64,000 nucleotides of DNA from contig CAIWHK010000032.1 of NCBI GenBank assembly GCA_903912525.1, forward strand, positions 310,001-374,000, read 5' to 3'. Shown in pieces: positions 10,301 through 18,444 of the stretch. Positions within the stretch are counted from its first letter, which is position 1. Each line of letters begins with the position of its first letter. This stretch comes from an uncultured bacterium. GTDB lineage: Bacteria > Krumholzibacteriota > Krumholzibacteriia > LZORAL124-64-63. A model generated the notes under the pieces. The model searched no databases. It saw nothing but the letters and a program-made list of their open reading frames with translations, and was not told where the DNA came from. The position numbers and the translations under genes were made by a program.

Positions 10301-11161
10301 TCAGCCTCCCTGCACTGTGACGCGTCGCGTCGAGTAGCGCCAGACCAGTCGCGCAGCAATCGTCAGTCCCACAGCCCAGGCCACCTGCAGCAGGATGCCT
10401 TCGACCAGCGCCGGGCCGGTCCGTTTGCCCAGGTAGATCATCACCGGCACATAGCTGATGCACTGGAAGGGCAGCCAGTTCACCGCCGACTGGAACCAGA
10501 GCGGAAAGAACGTGAACGGGACGATGACGCCGGTCAGGAAGTCCATGCCCACCATTTGCGCGCGCAACACGCCCTGGATGTTCTTCATCGCGAAGGCCAG
10601 GCAGCCCACCAGGAAGCTGAGCTGGCTGTAGATGACCAGCGAGAGCGCGAAGCTGACCAGCGTCCACAGCAAGGCCGCGGCGCCCGCCGGCGCGCCGACG
10701 TGGAACACCGGCACCACCACCAGCATGATCGGGATCGTGAACATGATCAGGCGGAAGCCCGCCTCGCCCACGGCCTCGGCCATCATCACCGACTGCAGGT
10801 GGAAGGGCTTGATCAGGTGCATCGCGATCTCGCCCTCGGTCACCATGCGGGCGAGGTCGCGCGAGATGTTGTTGAAGTACAGGCTGCGGCCGATCCAGCT
10901 GATGGCCACGTAGGTGATCATCTCGCGGACCGTCAGGCCGCCGACGGTGGCGCCGAGGCCCTCCGCGGCGCGGCCCGCGTACAGCGCCAGGTACAGGTAG
11001 TAGTGGCCGGCGACGAAGATCGTATAGCTGACGACGCCCGTGTAGTAGCGCAGGCGGTAGGCCAGGAACTTCAGGAAGGCCAGCCGGATGAAGTGGCCGT
11101 ACAGGCCCAGGGAGGCGACCGGCGAGCGGCGCCACGGGGCCAGGCGGGCGGTGGCCGTCAT
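10301..11161 (-). CDS. ABC-2 type exporter permease (first permease)
   Basis: 286-aa inner-membrane permease paired with the neighbouring ATPase and permease. It starts with a short cytoplasmic arm, then about six membrane spans. The segment SRDLARMVTEGEIAMHLIKPFHLQ matches the conserved loop of this permease group (GxxxxxLxxP type). ATG 11161 has a GAAGGG site and lies 8 nt after the ATPase stop. A longer upstream frame is rejected because it would overlap the ATPase heavily. The ATPase-permease-permease order is typical of exporters annotated as ABC-2 transporters of unknown substrate. Confidence 0.82.
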   Translation of the reverse strand: MTATARLAPWRRSPVASLGLYGHFIRLAFLKFLAYRLRYYTGVVSYTIFVAGHYYLYLALYAGRAAEGLGATVGGLTVREMITYVAISWIGRSLYFNNISRDLARMVTEGEIAMHLIKPFHLQSVMMAEAVGEAGFRLIMFTIPIMLVVVPVFHVGAPAGAAALLWTLVSFALSLVIYSQLSFLVGCLAFAMKNIQGVLRAQMVGMDFLTGVIVPFTFFPLWFQSAVNWLPFQCISYVPVMIYLGKRTGPALVEGILLQVAWAVGLTIAARLVWRYSTRRVTVQGG

Positions 11162-11169
11162 CCCTTCGG

Positions 11170-12201
11170 TCACTTCGCGGCCTCCGCATCGGCATTGCCC
11201 GCGGCGGCCTGGCGGTAGATCTCGCGCACCACTTCCTCGATGGGCTGCTCGGCCAGGTGCAGGTCCTGCACCGGGCGGTCGTTGACCACCAGGCGGATGA
11301 CGTCGGCGGCGCGCACCTCGGCCCGGTTGAAGCGGGCGACGTGGCGCAGGCCGTTCTCGTCGTCCCAGTGGACGGGCAGGCCGGCCGTGACGGCGGCCAG
11401 GTCGGCGCTGGCGGCGGGGTCGCGCAGGTCGACCGACAAGCGGACGCTCTGCCCCACGCGGCGGCGCAGCTCGGCCAGTTCGCCGTCGAAGTGCACGCGG
11501 CCCTGGTCGATGATGATCACGCGGCGGCACAGCTGCTCGATGTCGCCGAGGTCGTGCGTGGTCAGGATGACGGTGACGCCCTCGCGCTCCTGCACGCCGC
11601 GCAGGAAGCCCCGGATGTTCTCCTTGGCCACCACGTCGAGGCCGATGGTGGGCTCGTCCAGGAACAGCACGCGCGGCTGGTGCAGCAGCGCTGCGGCCAG
11701 GTCGCAGCGCATGCGCTGCCCCAGCGAAAGCTTGCGCACCGGCTGGCTGAGCAGCTTGCCGATGTCGAGCAGCTCGTCCAGCAGCTTCATCTGCCGGTCG
11801 TAGGTGGCGTCGTCCACCTCATAGATCTTCTTCAGCAGCCGGAACGACTCGACGACCGCGAGGTCCCACCACAGCTGCGTGCGCTGGCCGAAGACGACGC
11901 CGATGTGGCGCGTGTACTGCTGGCGTTGCCGCCACGGCACCATGCCGCCGACCGTGATCTCGCCCGCGGACGGGGTCAGGATGCCGGTCAGCATCTTGAT
12001 CGTGGTCGACTTGCCGGCCCCGTTGGCGCCGATGTAGCCGACCATCTCGCCGGGCGCGATGTCGAACGACACGCGGTCGACGGCGCGCAGGTCGCGGCGG
12101 CGCGGGCTGACGAGGTCGCGCAGGCCGCCGCGCACGCCCTCGCGCCGGTCGGTCAGCCGGTAGTCCTTGCACAGGTCATGGACGTGGATCAGGGGTTCCA
12201 T
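11170..12201 (-). CDS. ABC-2 exporter ATP-binding protein
   Basis: 343-aa cytoplasmic ATPase powering the two permeases encoded next. Walker A GANGAGKST (58-66), Q-loop Gln106, signature LSLGQ (158-162), Walker B VLFLDEP (178-184) and H-loop His216 are all intact. A C-terminal regulatory extension of about 100 residues follows the nucleotide-binding domain. The VVFGQRTQLWWDL segment and overall length fit the COG4586-type (NatA-like) group. ATG 12201 shares a base with the xseB stop (TGATG), so translation is coupled to the exonuclease VII small subunit. Confidence 0.9.
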   Translation of the reverse strand: MEPLIHVHDLCKDYRLTDRREGVRGGLRDLVSPRRRDLRAVDRVSFDIAPGEMVGYIGANGAGKSTTIKMLTGILTPSAGEITVGGMVPWRQRQQYTRHIGVVFGQRTQLWWDLAVVESFRLLKKIYEVDDATYDRQMKLLDELLDIGKLLSQPVRKLSLGQRMRCDLAAALLHQPRVLFLDEPTIGLDVVAKENIRGFLRGVQEREGVTVILTTHDLGDIEQLCRRVIIIDQGRVHFDGELAELRRRVGQSVRLSVDLRDPAASADLAAVTAGLPVHWDDENGLRHVARFNRAEVRAADVIRLVVNDRPVQDLHLAEQPIEEVVREIYRQAAAGNADAEAAK

Positions 12202-12506
12202 CAGGCCTCATCGTCTTCGTCGGCGCCCTCATCATCGTCCGCATCCGCATCATCAACGGCACCGTCGGGCGCCGGCGGCGCCGCCAGGCCGGCCACCAGG
12301 TCGCGCACCTCGCGGTCGGTCTTCTCCAGCTTCTCGCGGCAGACCTGGATCAGTTCGACCGCGCGCGCCACCTCGGTGCCGAGGCGGTCGATGTCAACGG
12401 TGTCCTGCTCGAGGCCGGCGAGGATCTCCTCGACCTCGGACACGGCCTCACCGAAAGAGAGGCTCCTGGCCGGGGTTCGCTTCGGGCTTGGCTTTCTTTC
12501 CGCCAC
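12201..12506 (-). CDS. xseB: Exodeoxyribonuclease VII small subunit
   Basis: 101-aa subunit with the characteristic LSFGEAVSEVEEILAGLE helix and DIDRLGTEVARAVELIQVCREKL helix. Several small subunits bind one large subunit to form the single-strand-specific exonuclease. The GTG start at 12506 has an AGGAG site, and the start lies inside the end of xseA (59-nt overlap in another frame). Unusually, the C-terminus is a long acidic tail of Asp/Glu/Ala (about residues 83-101), absent from typical XseB of about 80 residues. Confidence 0.88.
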   Translation of the reverse strand: MAERKPSPKRTPARSLSFGEAVSEVEEILAGLEQDTVDIDRLGTEVARAVELIQVCREKLEKTDREVRDLVAGLAAPPAPDGAVDDADADDDEGADEDDEA

Positions 12507-14031
12507 CTTGGGCTCCTTTGCCGGTCGGGCCGCCGGACGCGGCGTCCGGCGGCGGGTTGTCGCCTGTCGCGGTCACGCGGCTGGCCACCACGCCGTCGCT
12601 GAAGCGCGTCAGCAGCGTGGTGCCGGCCGGCGCCGCGGCGGCGCTGGTCAGGATGCGGCCGTCGGCCGCGGTCGTCATCGTGTATCCGCGAGCCAGCAGT
12701 CGCGCCGGATCGAGCAGGCGCGCCTGCGTCGCCAATGCGTACAGGCGCCGTTCGCGGTCGGCCAGCAACCGGACGGACTCGCGTTCGAGGCGCGCCGACT
12801 GCGCGCCCTGTCCCTGCCTTGCCAGCTGCAGGCGCGCGGCGACACCCCCCGCAAGGCGGGCCGGGACAGTCGCCAGATGGTCGCGCCGGCGGGCCACGGC
12901 CGTGACCGTCGCCGAGGCGAGGCGTGCCCGGCGGTCGGCCAGTAGGGCATTGCCGGCGGACAGCCGGCCGGCGACCGCCCCCTGCAGGCGAGCCGCGTCC
13001 TGCCGAACCTGCGCGCGTCCCTCACGCAGCGCGCCGTTGACCACGCGCTCGAGCCGGCCGGTGTCGGCCAGGCGCGCGTGCGCGTCGTCGAGCAGTTCCC
13101 GCGCCAGCCGGGCGACGCCCTGGGCGGCGCGATGCACACGGGCAGCCGCATCGTCCACGCAGACGACCAGGAATTCCGCGGCGGCCGTCGGCGTCTTGCA
13201 CGACTGGTGCGCCACCTCGTCGGCGATCGAGCGGTCGATGTCGTGGCCGATCGCCGTGAGCACCGGCACCGGGCAGTTGGCGATCGCCACCGCGAGGTTC
13301 TGCTGATCGAACCAGCTGAGGTCGGCGCGCGAGCCGCCGCCGCGCGTGATGACGATGACGTCCACGGCCTCGGCCTGCAGGTGGCGCAGCGCGGCGGTGA
13401 CTTCGGCCTCGAGTTGTTCGCCCTGCATGCGCGCACCGCGGGAAATCACCTGGAACGCCCACGGGCTGGCCTGGAGCCCGGTTAGGAAATCCTGTTCGGC
13501 GGCGCTGCCGCGCGCCGTGATGAGCCCGATGCGCAACGGCAATTCGGGCCACGGTACGCGGCGGTTCGCTTCGAGCAGGTCGTGCTCGGACAGGAAGGCC
13601 AGGGTCTGCCGGCGGCGCGCTTCGAGCCGTCCGAGCGAGAACGTCGGGTCGACGCCGACGATCTTCAGCGTGAGCTTGCCGAACTTCGGATAGAAGTCGA
13701 CCCGGCACTCGAGGCAGACCTCGAGCTGGTTGGCCAGCTGCAGGTCGCGGTCGGTGCCGTCCAGGAAGCGGCCCAGGCCGAACTTCTGGCGATCCCAGCC
13801 CATGAGGGACACGGAAACCGCATACTCGGCGGCGCCGCTGCGCCCGGTCTCGTGCAGTTCGAAGTAGACATGCTGGCGCGTGGCTGCGTCGAACGGCAGG
13901 CGCTGTACCTCGCCGCGCACCCACACGGTGCGCGGGAACGCGGCCTGCAGCTCTTCGCTGATCCTCTCGTTCAACTGGCGCACCGTCAGCACTTGACGAT
14001 TGCCGCTGATGGCACCGGTTTCTTCGCTCAC
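12448..14031 (-). CDS. xseA: Exodeoxyribonuclease VII large subunit
   Basis: 527-aa catalytic subunit that degrades single-stranded DNA from both ends. An N-terminal OB-fold (about 13-110, with VWVRGEVQRL and HVYFEL) is followed by the catalytic domain with GLITARGSAAEQDF, the conserved IVITRGGGSRADLSWFD and TAIGHDIDRSIADEVAH motifs. A long coiled-coil C-terminal half ends in an ARGYTMT region and a basic/Gly tail. GTG 14031 overlaps the MATE stop (GTGA). It sits in the dense operon pepA-MATE-xseA-xseB-ABC exporter. Confidence 0.93.
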   Translation of the reverse strand: MSEETGAISGNRQVLTVRQLNERISEELQAAFPRTVWVRGEVQRLPFDAATRQHVYFELHETGRSGAAEYAVSVSLMGWDRQKFGLGRFLDGTDRDLQLANQLEVCLECRVDFYPKFGKLTLKIVGVDPTFSLGRLEARRRQTLAFLSEHDLLEANRRVPWPELPLRIGLITARGSAAEQDFLTGLQASPWAFQVISRGARMQGEQLEAEVTAALRHLQAEAVDVIVITRGGGSRADLSWFDQQNLAVAIANCPVPVLTAIGHDIDRSIADEVAHQSCKTPTAAAEFLVVCVDDAAARVHRAAQGVARLARELLDDAHARLADTGRLERVVNGALREGRAQVRQDAARLQGAVAGRLSAGNALLADRRARLASATVTAVARRRDHLATVPARLAGGVAARLQLARQGQGAQSARLERESVRLLADRERRLYALATQARLLDPARLLARGYTMTTAADGRILTSAAAAPAGTTLLTRFSDGVVASRVTATGDNPPPDAASGGPTGKGAQGGGKKAKPEANPGQEPLFR

Positions 14032-15419
14032 GACCTCACCTCATGGTGCCAATGGGCCGGCAGGAACAGCGCCAGCATGCCCGCCGCATACAACGTGAAC
14101 CAGGTGACCAGCGCCCAGACCGCGCCCAGCAGCCCGCCGCCCATGACGATGCCGAACAGCCAGGCCAACGGCGGCATCAGGGCGAAGCCGGCCACCACAT
14201 CGACAACCATGACCGCGCGCGTGCGGCCGGCGCCGCGCAGGGCCCCGGCCAGCGCCAGGCCGATCGCGTCGACAGCCTGCGCCAGGCCGACCAGGCGCAC
14301 GGCCGGTACGCCGTCACGGATCAGCGCCGGGTCGGCCATGAACGCGCGCAGCAGCTGCTCCGGGAAGACAAGGAAGACGAGGCCGAAAGCGCCCATGACC
14401 AGCGCGGCAAGCCCCGCGCCGCCCCAGGCTGCGCGCCGCGCGCCACGGATATCGCCCGCACCGAGCGCCTGCCCGACGGCCGTCTGCACGGCCGCCCCCA
14501 ACCCGATCCCGGGCATGAAACTGACCGAGGCCAGCCGCAGGAGCACCGCGCCGACCGCCAGGGTCGCCGTCGAGATCCCGCCCAGAATAACGTAAAACGC
14601 CGTCAGGGCCAGTACCATGCCCAGCGACTGCACGGCGGCCGGCCAGGCCATCGCCAGGAAGGGGCGCACGAGCTCGCGGTGGAAGTTGCCGCGCGCCAGC
14701 AGGCGAAAACGACGCCGGTTGCCTCCCGCCAGGAAGACCACCAGCAGCGGCACCAGCGCCAGAGCGCCGCTGATCGAACTGGCCAGCGCGGAGCCGCCCA
14801 CCCCCATCGCCGGGAAGCCGGCATGGCCGTAGATGAGCAGCCAGTTCAGCGGCACGTTGACGAGGTTCATGCCGATGCCGGTGATCATGCCGATGCGGGT
14901 CCAGCCGATGCCGTCGCCCATCGCCTTGAACTGGAAGTAGACCAGGAGCGGGAGCAGCCCGAGGAAGCGCCAGTAGAGCCACTGGGCGCCGAGGCGGGCG
15001 ACTTCCGGGTCGCGGGTGACAACCCGCATCAGCAGGCCGGGGTGCGCGAGACCGAACCAGGTGGCCAGTCCCCCGAAGAGCAGGACCACCGACAGCGCCG
15101 TCGCCAGGACGGGCCCCACCTCGCCGTGCCGGCCGGCGCCGACGCGCCGGGCCGTGAAGGTCTGGCAGGCGACGTCGACGGCCTTCAGGCTCATCGCCAG
15201 CGCGGCGAAGAGCAGGGACGACAGGCCGACCGCGGCCAGCGCCGGCCCGCCGAGGCGCCCGACCATCAAGGTGTCGACGACGCCCATGAGGGTCTGCGAG
15301 AGTTGGCCGAGCACCAGCGGCACCGCCAGCGCCGACAGCGTCGCCGCCAGGCGACGGCGCGACATGGCGCCGTAGGCCACGGCGCCCCCGGGGACAGGAA
15401 CACTCGCTTCAGTCGACAA
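14028..15419 (-). CDS. MATE-family multidrug/metabolite efflux transporter
   Basis: Up to 463 aa, about twelve membrane helices, DinF/NorM-type MATE exporter driven by a cation gradient. Family features include LSQTLMGVVDTLMVGRLGGPALAAVG in helix 1-2 (positions about 40-65) and the second-half repeat around FMPGIGLGAAVQTAVGQALGAG. Start choice is uncertain. The longest frame begins with TTG 15419, overlapping pepA by 11 nt and lacking a clear ribosome site. An internal GTG (15380) preceded by a G-rich run, or ATG 15365, would still leave the first helix intact. The substrate is unknown. Confidence 0.88.
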   Translation of the reverse strand: MSTEASVPVPGGAVAYGAMSRRRLAATLSALAVPLVLGQLSQTLMGVVDTLMVGRLGGPALAAVGLSSLLFAALAMSLKAVDVACQTFTARRVGAGRHGEVGPVLATALSVVLLFGGLATWFGLAHPGLLMRVVTRDPEVARLGAQWLYWRFLGLLPLLVYFQFKAMGDGIGWTRIGMITGIGMNLVNVPLNWLLIYGHAGFPAMGVGGSALASSISGALALVPLLVVFLAGGNRRRFRLLARGNFHRELVRPFLAMAWPAAVQSLGMVLALTAFYVILGGISTATLAVGAVLLRLASVSFMPGIGLGAAVQTAVGQALGAGDIRGARRAAWGGAGLAALVMGAFGLVFLVFPEQLLRAFMADPALIRDGVPAVRLVGLAQAVDAIGLALAGALRGAGRTRAVMVVDVVAGFALMPPLAWLFGIVMGGGLLGAVWALVTWFTLYAAGMLALFLPAHWHHEVRS

Positions 15420-16962
15420 GGATCTGCAGCGCGCGCGCGATCAGGCGCGCGCCGAAGCCGGTCGCCCCACGCGGGCAGGTGGCCGTCGGCTTCGCGGTCC
15501 ACGCCGTGCCGGCGATGTCCAGGTGCGCCCAGGACGTTTCGTCGGCGACGAAGTGCGACAGGAATGCGGCGGCCGTCAGCGCGCCGCCGTCGCGGCCGTC
15601 GCCGAGATTTTTCAGGTCGCTCCAGGCGCCGGTCATCTCGTCGCGGTGCTCCTGCACCAGCGGCAGCTGCCAGACTCGCTCGAAAGTCTCGCCGCCGGCC
15701 TGGCCAAGGACGTCGATCAATTCGGCGCTGTTGCCCAGCAGGCCCGCGAAGTGGCTGCCGAGCGCGACGACGCAGGCGCCGGTCAGCGTGGCCGCGTCGA
15801 TGATGTGGTCGGGCTCGCCGCGCGCGGCGTACCACAGGGCGTCTGCCAGGATGAGACGGCCCTCGGCGTCGGTGTTGAGGATCTCGACGGTCTTGCCGTT
15901 GGCCATCGTGATGATGTCGGACGGGCGCGCAGCGCGACCGCCGGGCATGTTCTCGGCCGTCGGGATGATCACCGTCAGGTCGATGGGCAGCCTGAGGCGG
16001 GCTGCCGTGACGGCGGCGCCGAGCACCGCCGCGGCGCCGGCCATGTCGGTCTTCATCAGTTCCATGCCGGCAGCGGGTTTGAGCGAAATGCCGCCGCTGT
16101 CGAACGTGACGCCCTTGCCCACCAGGGCCACCTTGGGCAGCGGACGACGGTGCCGGCCGGGCAGGCGCCAGCGCAGTTCGATCAACTGGGGCGGGTTGGC
16201 GCTGCCCTGTCCCACGCACAGCAGGCCGCCCATGCGCAACTGGCGCAGGCGGGCGGGCCCCAGCACGCGGCAGGACAGGCCTTCGCGCCGCGCCGCGGCG
16301 CGGGCGTGGCGGGCCAGGGCCACGGGAGTCAGCAGGTTCGGCGGCAGGTTCACCAGCTCGCGCGCGAGCAGGCAGCCGGCCGAGAACGCGGCCGCCTCGG
16401 CGAGGCCCTCGCGCAATGCAGCATGCCGGCGACGCGCGGCCACCAGCGACACGCGGGCGCCGGCGCCGGCCGCCGCGGCCTTGCGCCCCGACTTGAGCGT
16501 GCCCACGGGCGACAACGCCATCTCCATGCCCTCGGCCCAGCAGCGGGCCATGGCGGTGTCGTCGAACGGCAGCGTGCCGGCGGCGGGCAGCAGCAGGTGC
16601 ACGCGCCCAGCCTTCATCTCGACCGTCCGGCTGGCGACGCGGCCGGCGGCGCGACGCAGCGTCTCGAGTCCTACTTTGTCTGCACCGCCGAGCCCGACCA
16701 GGAGCGCCCAACCCCCGTCCTGGCGGAACACCGGCAACATCGCCTCGGCGCGCGCCGAGAAGCCCGAAGCGGCGAGGCCCTCGACAGGATCCGCCCGGCG
16801 AACCTTCCCTCGCCGCGGGGCCCCGGCGGCCAGCCCGCCTGCGTCGCGCAGCGCCGCCACCACGGGCGCGAAATCGGCCTCGTCCCCGACCTGGAAAACG
16901 GGCACGACCACGAGGTCGGTCATCGCGATGCGGGCATTCGGTTCGGCGACGGCAAAGCGCAT
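15409..16962 (-). CDS. pepA: Leucyl aminopeptidase (M17, cytosol aminopeptidase)
   Basis: 517-aa two-metal aminopeptidase acting on peptides in the cytoplasm. The C-terminal catalytic domain shows KGVTFDSGGISLKP and KTDMAGAAAVLGA with metal ligands, and the family signature NTDAEGRLILADAL. The N-terminal ~170 residues are the less conserved regulatory domain. ATG 16962 is chosen over a longer frame because of the GAGGAGCC ribosome site and the family start pattern. It is the first gene of the long minus-strand operon running to 8707. Confidence 0.93.
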   Translation of the reverse strand: MRFAVAEPNARIAMTDLVVVPVFQVGDEADFAPVVAALRDAGGLAAGAPRRGKVRRADPVEGLAASGFSARAEAMLPVFRQDGGWALLVGLGGADKVGLETLRRAAGRVASRTVEMKAGRVHLLLPAAGTLPFDDTAMARCWAEGMEMALSPVGTLKSGRKAAAAGAGARVSLVAARRRHAALREGLAEAAAFSAGCLLARELVNLPPNLLTPVALARHARAAARREGLSCRVLGPARLRQLRMGGLLCVGQGSANPPQLIELRWRLPGRHRRPLPKVALVGKGVTFDSGGISLKPAAGMELMKTDMAGAAAVLGAAVTAARLRLPIDLTVIIPTAENMPGGRAARPSDIITMANGKTVEILNTDAEGRLILADALWYAARGEPDHIIDAATLTGACVVALGSHFAGLLGNSAELIDVLGQAGGETFERVWQLPLVQEHRDEMTGAWSDLKNLGDGRDGGALTAAAFLSHFVADETSWAHLDIAGTAWTAKPTATCPRGATGFGARLIARALQILVD

Positions 16963-17030
16963 GAAAGGCTCCTCGGATGGCGAGAGGGCTGCGGCATCGG
17001 GACGGGGCGGACCGCCCCCGTGACTCCCGG

Positions 17031-17060
17031 ATCGTAACACGACCCTCGCGGGACTGCCAA
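17031..17060 (-). promoter_or_regulatory. Candidate promoter for the pepA-MATE-xseAB-ABC operon
   Basis: On the minus strand, TTGGCA (17055-17060), an 18-nt spacer and TACGAT (17031-17036) match the consensus at five and four positions. The site is about 70 nt upstream of the pepA start. Confidence 0.45.
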
Positions 17061-17087
17061 CCGCGCGCCGCGACACGGGTTTGCGCC

Positions 17088-17116
17088 TTGAGCCGAGGGC
17101 CGGTCGGCGCTAGACT
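17088..17116 (+). promoter_or_regulatory. Candidate promoter for the Yip1-like/DUF2752 pair
   Basis: TTGAGC (17088-17093), a 17-nt spacer and TAGACT (17111-17116) match the consensus at four positions each. It implies a leader of roughly 155 nt before GTG 17280. Confidence 0.4.
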
Positions 17117-17279
17117 GATGGTCACGCCGCCCCCGAGTCCCCCGTTCGACCGCGATCGGGCTTGCGCCCACATGCAACGCAGACGGGCTCCGGCGCGTAC
17201 CAACCCGGATTGGCATCACAGGTCGGAATGGCAACACAGGCGCCGCCCCGCGCGGCCTGACGGAGCGAAGGGGACCAAC

Positions 17280-18017
17280 GTGGAACCGCGCGAACCGGGC
17301 GATCCCAGAGGACAGGACCAGGGCCAGGGCCCCTACGGCGGCACCGGCGGCCTCGGCGGCGACTACCACGGCGGTTTCGCCGCGGGCGGGGCGGCCGGCG
17401 GTCACGAGGGGCTGACCCTGTGCGCCTGGGAGCGCCGTGCCGAGTTCGGGCTGCTGAACGCGCTCTACCTGACCACGCGCGACGTGCTGACCGGCCCGCA
17501 GAAGTTCTTCCGGAAGATGCCCACTCACGGCGGACTCGTGCAGCCGCTCATCTACGCCGTGATCCTGGGCGTGATCGCCTCGTTCATGGCCTGGTTGTGG
17601 TCGCTGGCCGGCAGTTCGCTGCAGACCCTGGCCGGCGCCGCGGTGGGCCCGCTGTTCAGCGGGCCCGTGTGGACCTTCGTGTCGCTGCTGACCAGCCCGC
17701 TGACCGTGGCGGTGTTCGTGTTCGCCCACGCGGCGCTGATGCACCTGACGCTGATGCTGCTGGGCGGCAACCAGCTCGGCTTCGAGGCCACCTTCCGCGT
17801 CGCGGCCTACGGTCAGGCGGCCGCCGTGCTGGGGCTGCTGCCCTTCTGCGGCGGCATGCTCGCCATCATCCTCGAGCTGGCCATCAACGTGATGGGCCTG
17901 TACAGCATCCACGGGACCGACCCCTGGCGGGCGGCGATCGCGGTGCTGGCGCCGGCCATGCTCTGCGCCGCGTCGATGGGCGCCGTCATCATGCTCACGC
18001 TGCTGGGCGCCCACTGA
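17280..18017 (+). CDS. Yip1-domain integral membrane protein
   Basis: 245 aa. A Gly-rich, disordered N-terminal segment (about residues 5-40) precedes a four- to five-helix membrane domain with the look of bacterial Yip1 proteins: a FFRKMPTHGGLVQPLIYAVILGV entry segment and the motif FRVAAYGQAAAVLGLLPFCGG. The biochemical role of bacterial Yip1 proteins is not established. The GTG start at 17280 is chosen for its AAGGGGA site. A longer frame begins inside the control region and looks unlike the family. The stop overlaps the DUF2752 start (TGATG), so the two membrane proteins are probably made together. Confidence 0.75.
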   Translation: MEPREPGDPRGQDQGQGPYGGTGGLGGDYHGGFAAGGAAGGHEGLTLCAWERRAEFGLLNALYLTTRDVLTGPQKFFRKMPTHGGLVQPLIYAVILGVIASFMAWLWSLAGSSLQTLAGAAVGPLFSGPVWTFVSLLTSPLTVAVFVFAHAALMHLTLMLLGGNQLGFEATFRVAAYGQAAAVLGLLPFCGGMLAIILELAINVMGLYSIHGTDPWRAAIAVLAPAMLCAASMGAVIMLTLLGAH

Positions 18018-18433
18018 TGCCGCGCGTGCACCTGGTCGCGGAACGTTCGCCGTTCCCCCGCCTGCTGGCGTTTCCCCTGCTGATAATGGTGGCGATGTTC
18101 GTGACGCTGGCGCGCGTCAACGCCGACCTGCTCATGCGCAGTGCCCACTGCGCCCTGCGTGAAGGGCTGAAGATCCCCTGCCCCACGTGCGGCGGCACAC
18201 TGGCGGCGATCCGGCTGGCGGAGGGCAAGCCGCTCGAGGCGCTGGCCGCCAACCCGCTGCTGACGGTCGCCGCGTTCGCCGGCGGATTGTGGTGCCTGCA
18301 CGCGGTGGCGGCTACGTTCTTGCCGCGATGGCGGCGGGCGCTGTCGGTCGACCGCGGGGCGGCACTGGTCATCCGCTGGTCGGTCGTCGCGTTGCTGCTG
18401 CTCAACTGGTTCTACGAACTGAAGCTCCGCTGA
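18017..18433 (+). CDS. DUF2752-family small membrane protein
   Basis: 138 aa with three hydrophobic helices. The family hallmark is the Cys pair in HCALREGLKIPCPTCGGTLAA (start of helix 2), followed by a conserved-looking EALAANPLLTVAAF stretch. The CPTCG motif could bind metal or be redox active. No function is known for the family. ATG 18017 overlaps the upstream Yip1-like stop. The gene ends 11 nt before the convergent acyl-CoA dehydrogenase stop. Confidence 0.78.
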   Translation: MPRVHLVAERSPFPRLLAFPLLIMVAMFVTLARVNADLLMRSAHCALREGLKIPCPTCGGTLAAIRLAEGKPLEALAANPLLTVAAFAGGLWCLHAVAATFLPRWRRALSVDRGAALVIRWSVVALLLLNWFYELKLR

Positions 18434-18444
18434 AACGACGCGGC

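Larger units (their letters stand above)
16963..17279. other. Divergent intergenic control region (about 320 nt)
   Basis: No gene is seen. The region separates pepA (minus) from the Yip1-like gene (plus) and holds one candidate promoter for each direction, listed separately. Near the plus-strand start there is a degenerate repeated stretch (GGCATCACAGG at about 17210 and GGCAACACAGG at about 17230). Confidence 0.6.
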
